Assembly: GCF_000003605.2 (NCBI RefSeq)
Contig: NW_003106261.1
Location: 1 to 44,225 of the forward strand
DNA length: 44,225 nucleotides
Origin: Saccoglossus kowalevskii
Lineage: Eukaryota > Hemichordata > Enteropneusta > Harrimaniidae
Direction of reading: 5' to 3'
Part shown: one piece after another, positions 12,141 to 23,890 of the stretch
Layout: the number at the start of each line of letters is the position of its first letter
Numbering within the stretch: position 1 is the first letter of the stretch
The notes under the pieces: generated by a model
Database searches by the model: none
What the model was told of the DNA's origin: nothing
The model's input: the letters and a program-made list of their open reading frames with translations, nothing else
Translations under genes and position numbers: made by a program

Positions 12141-13160
12141 GTCTATAGAACCGACAGTCGGCCACCATGCTTTTTGCACTAGCCAATAATTGCTTATAAT
12201 ATGCGTTTACGTTGTCTATAGAACCGACAGTCGGCCACCAATCTTTTTACACTAGCCAATAATTGCTTATAATATGCGTTTACGTTGTCTATAGAACCGA
12301 CACTCGGCCACCAATCTTTGTGCACTAGCCAATAATTGCTTATAATATGCGTTTACGTTGTCTATAGAACCGACACTCGGCCACCAATCTTTGTGCACTA
12401 GCGAATAATTGCTTATAATATGCGTTTACGTTGTCTATAGAACCGACACTATGCCACCATGCTTTGTGCACTAGCGAATAATTGCTTATAATATGCGTTT
12501 ACGTTGTCTATAGAACAGACAGTCGGCCACCAATCTTTGTGCACTAGCCAATAATTGCTTATAATATGCGTTTACGTTGTCTATAGAACCGACAGTCGGC
12601 CACCAATCTTTTTACACTAGCAAATAATTGCTTATAATATGCGTTTACGTTGTCTATAGAACCGACACTCGGCCACCAATCTTTGTGCACTAGCCAATAA
12701 TTGCTTATAATATGCGTTTACGTTGTCTATAGAACCGACAGTCGGCCACCAATCTTTTTACACTAGCCAATAATTGCTTATAATATACGTTTACGTTGTC
12801 TATAGAACCGACAGTCGCGCACCAATCTTTGTGCACTAGCCAATAATTGCTTATAATATGCGTTTACGTTGTCTATAGAACCGACAGTCGGCCACCAATC
12901 TTTTTGCCCTAGCCAATAATTGCTTATAAAATGAGTTTACGTTGTCTATAGAACCGACAGTCGCCCAACAATCTTTGTGCACTAGCCAATAATTGCTTAT
13001 AATATGCGTTTACGTTGTCTATAGAACCGACAGTCGGCCACCAATCTTTTTGCCCTAGCCAATAATTGCTTATAAAATGAGTTTACGTTGTCTATAGAAC
13101 CGACAGTCGCCCAACAATCTTTGTGCACTAGCCAATAATTGCTTATAATATGCGTTTACG
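12141..13160. repeat. Locally distinct monomers with a 2-monomer duplication
   Basis: Units with CACCATGCTTT, GCGAATAATTG and CACTATGCC are found here and rarely elsewhere. A pair of units (TTTTTGCCCTAG with TAAAATGAGTTTACG, then GTCGCCCAACAATC) starts at 12901 and repeats at 13047, 146 bp apart. Confidence 0.75.
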
Positions 13161-14055
13161 TTGTCTATATAACCGACAGTCGGCCACCAATCTTTTTACA
13201 CTAGCCAATAATTGCTTATAATATGCGTTTACGTTGTCTATAGAACCGACACTCGGCCACCAATCTTTGTGCACTAGCGAATAATTGCTTATAATATGCG
13301 TTTACGTTGTCTATAGAACCGACAGTCGGCCACCAATCTTTTTGCCCTAGCCAATAATTGCTTATAATATGAGTTTACTTTGTCTATAGAACCGACACTC
13401 GGCCACCAATCTTTGTTGCACTAGCCAATAATTGCTTATAATATGGTTTACGTTGTCTATAGAACCGACAGTCACCACCAATCTTTGTGCACTAGCGAAT
13501 AATTGCTTATAATATGCGTTTACGTTGTCTATAGAAACGACACTCGGCCACCAATCTTTGTGCACTAGCCAATAATTGCTTATAATATGCGTTTACGTTG
13601 TCTATAGAACCGACAGTCGGCCACCAATCTTTTTACACTAGCCAATAATTGCTTATAATATGCGTTTACGTTGTCTATAGAACCGACAGTCGGCCACCAA
13701 TCTTTTTACACTAGCCAATAATTGCTTATAATATGCGTTTACGTTGTCTATAGAACCGACAGTCGGCCACCAATCTTTTTACACTAGCCAATAATTGCTT
13801 ATAATATGCGTTTACGTTGTCTATAGAACCGACAGTCGGCCACCAATCTTTTTACACTAGCCAATAATTGCTTATAATATACGTTTACGTTGTCTATAGA
13901 ACCGACAGTCGGCCACCAATCTTTTTACACTAGCCAATAATTGCTTATAATATGCGTTTACGTTGTCTATAGAACCGACAGTCGCGCACCAATCTTTGTG
14001 CACTAGCCAATAATTGCTTATAAAATGAGTTTACGTTGTCTATAGAACCGACAGT
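13161..14055. repeat. TTTTTACAC run and its paired block
   Basis: The order TTTTTACAC, CACTCGG with GCGAATAATT, TTTTTGCCCTAG, ATGAGTTTACTTTG, TTGTTGCACTAGCC (+1), ATATGGTTTACG (-1) and GTCACCACCAATC (-1) repeats from about 15640. The run of TTTTTACAC units before the ATATACGTTT unit has four members here (13630, 13703, 13776, 13849) and three in the partner. Confidence 0.82.
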
Positions 14056-14670
14056 CGCCCAACAATCTTTGTGCACTAGCCAATAATTGCTTATAATATG
14101 CGTTTACGTTGTCTATAGAACCGACACTCTGCCACCATGTTTTTTGCACTAGCCAATAATTGCTTATAATATGCGTTTACTTTGTCTATAGAACCGACAC
14201 TCGGCCACCAATCTTTGTGCACTAGCCAATAATTGCTTATAATATGGTTTACGTTGTCTATAGAACCGACAGTCGGCCACCAATCTTTGTGCACTAACGA
14301 ATAATTGCTTATAATATGCGTTTACGTTGTCTATAGAACCGACAGTCGGCCACCAATCTTTTTACACTAGCCAATAATTGCTTATAATATGGTTTACGTT
14401 GTCTATAGAACCGACAGTCGGCCACCAATCTTTGTGCACTAGCCAATAATTGCTTATAATATGCGTTTACGTTGTCTATAGAACCGACAGTCGGCCACCA
14501 ATCTTTGTGCACTAGCCAATAATTGCTTATAATATGGTTTACGTTGTCTATAGAACCGACAGTCGGCCACCAATCTTTGTGCACTAGCCAATAATTGCTT
14601 ATAATATGCGTTTACGTTGTCTATAGAACCGACACTCGGCCACCAATCTTTGTGCACTAGCCAATAATTG
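14056..14670. repeat. Block with three 72-bp monomers, paired with 43258-43786
   Basis: The order is GTCGCCCAACAATC, CACTCTGCC with CACCATGTTTTTTGC, TTTACTTTG, and ATATGGTTTACG deletions near 14246, 14391 and 14536, with GCACTAACGAATAATT between. It pairs with 43258-43786 at 29,202 bp (400 monomers plus two). Beyond 14584 the copies differ (CACTCGG here, CAGTCGG there). Minus-strand frames opened by these deletions are not genes. Confidence 0.82.
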
Positions 14671-15690
14671 CTTATAACATGCGTTTACGTTGTCTATAGA
14701 GCAGACAGTCGGCCACCAATCTTTGTGCACTAGCCAATAATTGCTTATAATATGCGTTTACGTTGTCTATAGAACCGACACTCGGCCACCAATCTTTGTG
14801 CACTAGCCAATAATTGCTTATAATATGCGTTTACGTTGTCTATAGAACCGACAGTCGGCCACCAATCTTTGTGCACTAGCCAATAATTGCTTATAATATG
14901 CGTTTATGTTGTCTTTAGAACCGACAGACAGCCACCAATCTTTGTGCACTAGCCAATAATTGCTTATAATATGCGTTTACGTTGTCTATAGTACAGACAG
15001 TCGGCCACCAATCTTTGTGCACTAGCCAATAATTGCTTATAATATGCGTTTATGTTGTCTTTAGAACCGACAGACAGCCACCAATCTTTGTGCACTAGCC
15101 AATAATTGCTTATAATATGCGTTTACGTTGTCTATAGAACCGACAGTCGGCCACCAATCTTTGAGCACTAGCCAATAATTGCTTATAATATGCGTTTACG
15201 TTGTCTATAGAACCGACAGTCGGCCACCAATCTTTGTGCACTAGCCAATAATTGCTTATAATATGCGTTTACATTGTCTTTAGAACCGACAGTCGGCCAC
15301 CAATCTTTGTGCACTAGCCAATAATTGCTTATAATATGCGTTTACGTTGTCTATAGAACCGACAGTCGGCCACCAATCTGTTTGCACTAGCCAATAATTG
15401 CTTATAATATGCGTTTACGTTATCTATAGAACCGGCACTCGGCCACCAATCTGTTTGCACTAGCCAATGATTGCTTATAATATGTGTTTACGTTGTCTAT
15501 AGAACCGACAGTCGGCCACCAATCTTTGTGCACTAGCCAATAATTGCTTATAATATGCGTTTACGTTATCTATAGAACCGGCCCTCGGCCACCAATCTTT
15601 GTTGCACTAGACAATAATTGCTTATAATATGCGTTTACGTTGTCTATACAACCGACAGTCGGCCACCAATCTTTTTACACTAGCCAATAA
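14671..15690. repeat. Family C block, copy 4
   Basis: The block follows copy 3 unit for unit from TTATAACATG (14674) through CTATAGTACAG (14986), TTGAGCACTAG (15161), TTGTTGCACTAGAC (about 15597) and CTATACAACC. One difference is A at 15273, where copy 3 has G at 9800. Copy 5 shares the A at 19872, which links copies 4 and 5. Confidence 0.83.
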
Positions 15691-16400
15691 TTGCTTATAA
15701 TATGCGTTTACGTTGTCTATAGAACCGACACTCGGCCACCAATCTTTGTGCACTAGCGAATAATTGCTTATAATATGCGTTTACGTTGTCTATAGAACCG
15801 ACAGTCGGCCACCAATCTTTTTGCCCTAGCCAATAATTGCTTATAATATGAGTTTACTTTGTCTATAGAACCGACACTCGGCCACCAATCTTTGTTGCAC
15901 TAGCCAATAATTGCTTATAATATGGTTTACGTTGTCTATAGAACCGACAGTCACCACCAATCTTTGTGCACTAGCGAATAATTGCTTATAATATGCGTTT
16001 ACGTTGTCTATAGAAACGACACTCGGCCACCAATCTTTGTGCACTAGCCAATAATTGCTTATAATATGCGTTTACGTTGTCTATAGAACCGACAGTCGGC
16101 CACCAATCTTTTTACACTAGCCAATAATTGCTTATAATATGCGTTTACGTTGTCTATAGAACCGACAGTCGGCCACCAATCTTTTTACACTAGCCAATAA
16201 TTGCTTATAATATGCGTTTACGTTGTCTATAGAACCGACAGTCGGCCACCAATCTTTTTACACTAGCCAATATTTGCTTATAATATACGTTTACGTTGTC
16301 TATAGAACCGACAGTCGGCCACCAATCTTTTTACACTAGCCAATAATTGCTTATAATATGCGTTTACGTTGTCTATAGAACCGACAGTCGGGCACCAATC
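15691..16400. repeat. Second copy of the 13.2-13.9 kb block
   Basis: TTTTTGCCCTAG, ATGAGTTTACTTTG (15848), TTGTTGCACTAGCC, ATATGGTTTACG and GTCACCACC match 13161-13900 at 2,479 bp (34 monomers less three indel bases). TTTTTACAC units are at about 16109, 16182 and 16255, then the ATATACGTTT unit. Bases up to 15965 also pair with 20564, at the end of copy 5 of family C. Confidence 0.8.
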
Positions 16401-17650
16401 TTGGTGCACTAGCCAATAATTGCTTATAATATGCGTTTACGTTGTCTATAAAACCGACACTCGGCCACCAATCTTTGTGTACTAGCCAATAATTGCTTAT
16501 AATATGCGTTTACGTTGTCTATAGAACTGTCAGTCGGCCACCCATCTGTTTGCACTAGCCAATAATTGCTTATAATATGTGTTTACGTTGTCTATAGAAC
16601 CGACAGTCGGCAACCAATCTTTGTGCACTAGCCAATAATTGCTTATAATATGCGTTTACGTTGTCTATAGAACCGACAGTCGGCCACCAATCTTTGTGCA
16701 CTAGCCAATAATTGCTTATAATATGCGTTTACGTTGTCTATAGAACCGACAGTCGGCCACCAATCTTTGTGCACTAGCCAATAATTGCTTATAATATGCG
16801 TTTACGTTGTCTATAGAACCGACACTCGGCCACCAATCTTTGTGCACTAGGCAATAATTGCTTATAATATGCGTTTATGTTGTCTATAGAACCGACACTC
16901 GTTCACCAATCTTTGTACACTAGCCAATAATTGCTTACAATATGCGTTTATGTTGTCTATAGAACCGACAGTCGGCGACCAATCTTTGTACACTAGCCAA
17001 TAATTGCTTATAATATGCGTTTACGTTGTCTTTAGAACCGACACTCGGCCACCAATCTTTGTGCGCTAGCCAATAATTGCTTATAATATGCGTTTATGTT
17101 GTCTATAGAACCGACAGTCGGCCACCAATCTTGGTGCACTAGCCAATAATTGCTTATAATATGCGTTTATGTTGTCTATAGAACCGACAGTCGGCCACCA
17201 ATCTTTGTGCACTAGCCAATAATTGCTTATAATATGCGTTTATGTTGTCTATAGAACAGACAGTCGGCCACCAATCTTGGTGCACTAGCCAATAATTGCT
17301 TATAATATGCGTTTACGTTGTCTATAGAACCGACAGTCGGCCACCAATCTGTTTGCACTAGCCAATAATTGCTTATAATATGCGTTTACGTTGTCTATAG
17401 AACCGACAGTCGGCCACCAGTCTTTGTGCACTAGCCAATAATTGCTTATAATATGCGTTTACGTTGTCTATATAACCGACAGTCGGCCACCAATCTTGGT
17501 GCACTAGCCAATAATTGCTTATAATATGCGTTTACGTTGTCTATAGAACCGACACTCGGCCACCAATCTTTGTGTACTAGCCAATAATTGCTTATAATAT
17601 GCGTTTACGTTGTCTATAGAACCGTCAGTCGGCCACCAATCTGTTTGCAC
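16401..17650. repeat. Family A block, copy 3, with an internal deletion
   Basis: The first part matches 123-640 (CACTCGTTCACC at 16896 is 223 monomers from 617). After TTTGTACACTAG at about 16920 the order jumps straight to GCTTACAATATG, which in copy 1 comes only at about 1165. About seven units present in copy 1 are absent. The block then follows 5000-5560 (CCAGTCTTTG, CTATATAACC at 17468). Confidence 0.78.
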
Positions 17651-19714
17651 TAGCCAATAATTGCTTATAATATGTGTTTACGTTGTCTATAGAACCGACA
17701 GTCGGCCACCAGTCTTTGTGCACTAGCCAATAATTGCTTATAATATGCGTTTACGTTGTCTATAGAACCGACAGTCGGCCACCAATCTTTGTGTACTAGC
17801 CAATAATTGCTTATAATATGCGTTTACGTTGTCTATAGAACCGTCAGTCGGCCACCAATCTGTTTGCACTAGCCAATAATTGCTTATAATATGCGTTTAC
17901 GTTGTCTATAGAACCGACAGTCGGCAACCAATCTTTGTGCACTAGCCAATAATTGCTTATAATATGCGTTTACGTTGTCTATAGAACCGACACTCGGCCA
18001 CCAATCTTTGTGCACTAGCCAATAATTGCTTATAATATGCGTTTACGTTGTCTATAGAACCGACAGTCGGCCACCAATCTGTTTGCACTAGCAAATAATT
18101 GCTTATAATATGCGTTTATGTTGTCTTTAGAACCGACAGTCGGCCACCAATCTTGGTGCACAAGCCAATAATTGCTTATAATATGCGTTTACGTTGTCTA
18201 TAGAACCGTCAGTCGGCCACCAATCTTTGTGTACTAGCTAATAATTGCTTATAATATGCGTTTACGTTGTCTATAGAACCGACACTCGGCCACCAATCTG
18301 TTTGCACTAGCCAATAATTGCTTACAATATGCGTTTACGTTGTCTATAGAACCGACAGTCGGCCACCAATCTTTGTGCACTAGCCAATAATTGCTTATAG
18401 TATGCGTTTACGTTGTCTATAGAACCGACACTCGGCCACCAATCTTTGTGCACTAGCCAATAATTGCTTATAATATGCGTTTACGTTGTCTATAGAACCG
18501 ACAGTCGGCCACCAATCTGTTTGCACTAGCAAATAATTGCTTATAATATGCGTTTATGTTGTCTTTAGAACCGACAGTCGGCCACCAATCTTGGTGCACA
18601 AGCCAATAATTGCTTATAATATGCGTTTACGTTGTCTATAGAACCGTCAGTCGGCCACCAATCTTTGTGTACTAGCTAATAATTGCTTATAATATGCGTT
18701 TACGTTGTCTATAGAACCGACACTCGGCCACCAATCTGTTTGCACTAGCCAATAATTGCTTACAATATGCGTTTACGTTGTCTATAGAACCGACAGTCGG
18801 CAACCAATCTTTGTGCACTAGCCAATAATTGCTTATAATATGCGTTCACGTTGTCTATAGAACAGACACTCGGCCACCAATCTTTGTGCACTAGCCAATA
18901 ATTTCTTATAATATGCGTTTACCTTGTCCATAGAACCGACAGTCGGCCACCAATCTTTGTGCACTAGCCAATAATTGTTTAAAACATGCGTTTACATTGT
19001 CCATAGAACCGACAGTCGGCCACGAATCTTTGTACACTAGCCAATAATTGCTTATAATATCCGTTTACGTTGTCTATAGAACCGACAGTCGGTCACGAAT
19101 CTTTGTACACTAGCCAATAATTGCTTATAATATGCGTTTACGTTGTCTATAGAACCGACACTCGGCCACCAATCTTTGTGCACTAGCCAATAATTGCTTA
19201 TAATATGCGTTTACGTTGTCTATAGAACCGACAGTCGGTCACGAATCTTTGTACACTAGGCAATAATTGCTTATAATATGCGTTTATGTTGTCTATAGAA
19301 CCGACACTCGGCCACCAATCTTTGTGTACTAGCCAATAATTGCTTATAATATGCGTTTACGTTGTCTTTAGAACCGACACTCGGCCACCAATCTTTGTGC
19401 ACTAGCCAATAATTGCTTATAATATGCGTTTACGTTGTCTATAGAACCGACAGTCGGCCACCAATCTTGGTGCACTAGCCAATAATTGCTTATAATATGC
19501 GTTTACGTTGTCTATAGAACCGACAGTCGGCCACCAATCTTTGTGCACTAGCCAATAATTGCTTATAATATGCGTTTACGTTGTCTTTAGAACCGACACT
19601 CGGCCACCAATCTTTGTGCACTAGCCAATAATTGCTTATAATATGCGTTTACGTTGTCTATAGAACCGACAGTCGGCCACCAATCTTTGTGCACTAGCCA
19701 ATAATTGCTTATAA
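17651..19714. repeat. Family D block, copy 1, with a 6-monomer tandem unit
   Basis: GCAAATAATT units at 18091 and 18529 are 438 bp apart, and the six-unit order (CACTCGG, GCAAATAATT, ACAAGCC, GCTAATAATT, GCTTACAATATG, and a last unit) is present twice. TTATAGTATG is at 18397. From about 18394 to 19490 the block pairs with 38690-39786 at 20,296 bp (278 monomers plus two), through ACCTTGTCCATAG, GTTTAAAACATG (18977) and ATATCCGTTTACG. Confidence 0.82.
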
Positions 19715-20564
19715 TATGCGTTTACGTTGTCTATAGAACCGACAGTCGGCCACCAATCTTTGAGCACTAGCCAATAATTGCTTATAATATGCGTTTACGT
19801 TGTCTATAGAACCGACAGTCGGCCACCAATCTTTGTGCACTAGCCAATAATTGCTTATAATATGCGTTTACATTGTCTTTAGAACCGACAGTCGGCCACC
19901 AATCTTTGTGCACTAGCCAATAATTGCTTATAATATGCGTTTACGTTGTCTATAGAACCGACAGTCGGCCACCAATCTGTTTGCACTAGCCAATAATTGC
20001 TTATAATATGCGTTTACGTTATCTATAGAACCGGCACTCGGCCACCAATCTGTTTGCACTAGCCAATGATTGCTTATAATATGTGTTTACGTTGTCTATA
20101 GAACCGACAGTCGGCCACCAATCTTTGTGCACTAGCCAATAATTGCTTATAATATGCGTTTACGTTATCTATAGAACCGGCCCTCGGCCACCAATCTTTG
20201 TTGCACTAGACAATAATTGCTTATAATATGCGTTTACGTTGTCTATACAACCGACAGTCGGCCACCAATCTTTTTACACTAGCCAATAATTGCTTATAAT
20301 ATGCGTTTACGTTGTCTATAGAACCGACACTCGGCCACCAATCTTTGTGCACTAGCGAATAATTGCTTATAATATTTGTTTACGTTGTCTATAGAACCGA
20401 CAGTCGGCCACCAATCTTTTTGCCCTAGCCAATAATTGCTTATAATATGAGTTTACTTTGTCTATAGAACCGACACTCGGCCACCAATCTTTGTTGCACT
20501 AGCCAATAATTGCTTATAATATGGTTTACATTGTCTATAGAACCGACAGTCACCACCAATCTTT
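19715..20564. repeat. Family C block, copy 5
   Basis: Pairs with 15116-15965 at exactly 4,599 bp (63 monomers), including the ATATGAGTTTACTTTG, TTGTTGCACTAGCC (+1), ATATGGTTTACATTG (-1) and GTCACCACC (-1) units. Differences seen include ATATTTGTTTACG near 20375 and a CG to CA change in the ATATGGTTTAC unit near 20530. Confidence 0.83.
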
Positions 20565-21100
20565 GTGCACTAGCCAATAATTGCTTATAATATGCGTTTA
20601 CGTTGTCTATAGAACCGACAGTCGGTCACCAATCTTTGTACACTAGCCAATAATTGCTTATAATATGCGTTTACGTTGTCTATAGAACCGACACTCGGCC
20701 ACCAATCTTTGTGTACTAGCCAATAATTGCTTATAATATGCGATTACGTTGTCTATTGAACCGTCAGTCGGCCACCAATCTTTGTGCACTAGGCAATAAT
20801 TGCTTATAATATGCGTTTACGTTGTCTATAGAACCGACAGTCGGCCACCAATCTTGGTGCACTAGCCATTAATTGCTTATAATATGCGTTTACGTTGTCT
20901 ATAGAACCGACAGTCGGCCACCAATCTTTGTGCACTAGCCAATAATTGCTTATAATATGCGTTTACGTTGTCTATAGAACCGACAGTCGGCCACCAATCT
21001 TGGTGCACTAGCCAATAATTGCTTATAATATGCGTTTACGTTGTCTATAGAACCGACAGTCGGCCACCAATCTGTTTGCACTAGCCAATAATTGCTTATA
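20565..21100. repeat. Monomers related to 30.0-30.3 kb
   Basis: CGATTACGTTG, CTATTGAACCGTCAG (20753), AGGCAATAATT and GCCATTAATTG occur in this order. CTATTGAACCGTCAG recurs at 30170, exactly 9,417 bp (129 monomers) away, with the same neighbours. The last units are close to the majority sequence. Confidence 0.75.
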
Positions 21101-21745
21101 ATATGTGTTTACGTTATCTATAGAACCGGCACTCGGCCACCAATCTGTTTGCACTAGCCGATAATTGCTTATAATATGCGTTTACATTGTCTATAGAACC
21201 GACAGTCGGCCACCAATCTTTGTGCACTAGCCAATAATTGCTTATAATATGCGTTTACGTTGTCTAAAGAACAGACAGTCGGCCACCAATCTTTGTGCAC
21301 TAGCCAATAATTGCTTATAACATGCGTTTACGTTGTCTATAGAACAGACAGTCGGCCACCAATCTTTGTGCACTAGCCAATAATTGCTTATAATATGCGT
21401 TTACGTTGTCTATAGAACAGACAGTCGGCCACCAATATTTGTGCACTAGCCAATAATTGCTTATAATATGCGTTTATGTTGTCTTTAGAACCGACAGACA
21501 GCCACCAATCTTTGTGCACTAGCCAATAATTGCTTATAATATGCGTTTACGTTGTCTATAGAACAGACAGTCGGCCACCAATCTTTGTGCACTAGCCAAT
21601 AATTGCTTATAATATGCGTTTATGTTGTCTTTAGAACCGACAGACAGCCACCAATCTTTGTGCACTAGCCAATAATTGCTTATAATATGCGTTTACGTTG
21701 TCTATAGAACAGACAGTCGGCCACCAATCTTTGTGCACTAGCCAA
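21101..21745. repeat. Alternating two-monomer units, paired with 36164 onward
   Basis: After GCCGATAATT and TTTACATTG units comes GTCTAAAGAAC (21262), then alternation of an AACAGACAGTCGG unit with a GTTTATG/GTCTTTAG/CAGACAGCC unit, a 146-bp period. GTCTAAAGAAC recurs at 36301, 206 monomers (plus one base) away, in the same order. Confidence 0.78.
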
Positions 21746-22555
21746 TAATTGCTTATAATATGCGTTTACGTTGTCTATAGAACCGACAGTCGGCCACCAA
21801 TCTTTGTGCACTAGCCAATAATTGCTTATAATATGGTTTACGTTGTCTATAGAACCGACAGTCGGCCACCAATCTTTGTGCACTAGCCAATAATTGCTTA
21901 TAATATGCGTTTACGTTGTCTATAGAACCGACAGTCGGCCACCAATCTTTGTGCACTAGCCAATAATTGCTTATAATATGCTTTTACGTTGTCTATAGAA
22001 CCGACAGTCGGCCACCAATCTTTGTGCACTAGCCAATAATTGCTTATAATATGCTTTTACGTTGTCTATAGAACCGACAGTCGGTCACCAATCTTTGTGC
22101 ACTAGCCAATAATTGCTTATAATATGAGTTTACGTTGTCTATAGAACCGACAGTCGGCCACCAATCTTTGTGCACTAGCCAATAATTGCTTATAATATGC
22201 GTTTACGTTGTCTATAGAACCGACAGTCGGTCACCAATCTTTGTGCACTAGCCAATAATTGCTTATAATATGCGTTTACGTTGTCTATAGAACCGACAGT
22301 CGGTCACCAATCTTTGTGCACTAGCCAATAATTGCTTATAATATGCGTTTACGTTGTCTATAGAACCGACACTCGGCCACCAATCTTTGTGCACTAGCCA
22401 ATAATTGCTTATAATATGCGTTTACGTTGTCTATAGAACCGACAGTCGGTCACCAATCTTTGTGCACTAGCCAATAATTGCTTATAATATGCGTTTACGT
22501 GGTCTATAGAACCGACAGTCGGTCACCAATCTTTGTGCACTAGCCAATAATTGCT
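21746..22555. repeat. Near-uniform monomers, paired with the right end of the window
   Basis: Units here differ at few positions: ATATGGTTTACG (-1, about 21835), two ATGCTTTTACG units (first at 21978), ATATGAGTTTACG, and several CGGTCACC units. The order is found again at 43649-44225 with an offset of 21,903 bp (300 monomers plus three). This is the most homogeneous stretch I saw. Confidence 0.8.
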
Positions 22556-23890
22556 TATAAATATGCGTTTATGTTGTCTATAGAACCGACAGTCGGCCAC
22601 CAATCTTTGTGCACTAGCCAATAATTGCTTATAATATGCGTTCACGTTGTCTATAGAACCGACAGTCGGCAACCAATCTTTGTGCACTAGCCAATAATTG
22701 ATTATAATATGCGTTTATGTTGTCTATAGAACCGACAGTCGGTCACCAATCTTGGTGCACTAGCCAATAATTGCTTATAATATGTGTTTACGTTGTCTAT
22801 AGAACCGACACTCGGCCACCAATCTTGGTGCGCTAGCCAATAATTGCTTATAATATGCATTTATGTTGTCTATAGAACCGACAGTCGGCGACCAATCTTT
22901 GTACACTAGCCAATAATTGCTTATAATATGCGTTTAAGTTGTCTATAGAACCGACAGTCGGCCACCAATCTTTGTGCACTAGCCAATAATTGCTTACAAT
23001 ATGCGTTTATGTTGTCTATAGAACCGACAGTCGGCGACCAATCTTTGTACACTAGCCAATAATTGCTTATAATATGCGTTTACGTTGTCTTTAGAACCGA
23101 CACTCGGCCACCAATCTTTGTGCGCTAGCCAATAATTGCTTATAATATGCGTTTATGTTGTCTATAGAACCGACAGTCGGCCACCAATCTTGGTGCACTA
23201 GCCAATAATTGCTTATAATATGCGTTTATGTTGTCTATAGAACCGACAGTCGGCCACCAATCTTTGTGCACTAGCCAATAATTGCTTATAATATGCGTTT
23301 ATGTTGTCTATAGAACAGACAGTCGGCCACCAATCTTGGTGCACTAGCCAATAATTGCTTATAATATGCGTTTACGTTGTCTATAGAACCGACAGTCGGC
23401 CACCAATCTTGGTGCACTAGCCAATAATTGCTTATAATATGCGTTTATGTTGTCTATAGAACAGACAGTCGGCAACCAATCTTTGTGTACTAGCCAATAA
23501 TTGCTTATAATATGCGTTTACGTTGTCTATATAACCGACAGTCGGCCACCAATCTTGGTGCACTAGCCAATAATTGCTTATAATATGCGTTTACGTTGTC
23601 TATAGAACCGACACTCGGCCACCAATCTTTGTGTACTAGCCAATAATTGCTTATAATATGCGTTTACGTTGTCTATAGAACCGTCAGTCGGCCACCAATC
23701 TTTGTGCACTAGCCAATAATTGCTTATAATATGTGTTTACGTTGTCTATAGAACCGACAGTCGGCCACCAGTCTTTGTGCACTAGCCAATAATTGCTTAT
23801 AATATGCGTTTACGTTGTCTATATAACCGACAGTCGGCCACCAATCTTGGTGCACTAGCCAATAATTGCTTATAATATGCGTTTACGTTG
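22556..23890. repeat. Family A block, copy 4, starting at a one-base insertion
   Basis: The unit at 22556 reads CTTATAAATATGCG, one A longer than normal. Directly after it the order matches copy 1 from about 742, at 299 monomers, to about 23882, where the two diverge (CACTCGG with TTTGTGTAC here). GCGTTTAAGTTG at 22931 confirms the pairing. Confidence 0.82.
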
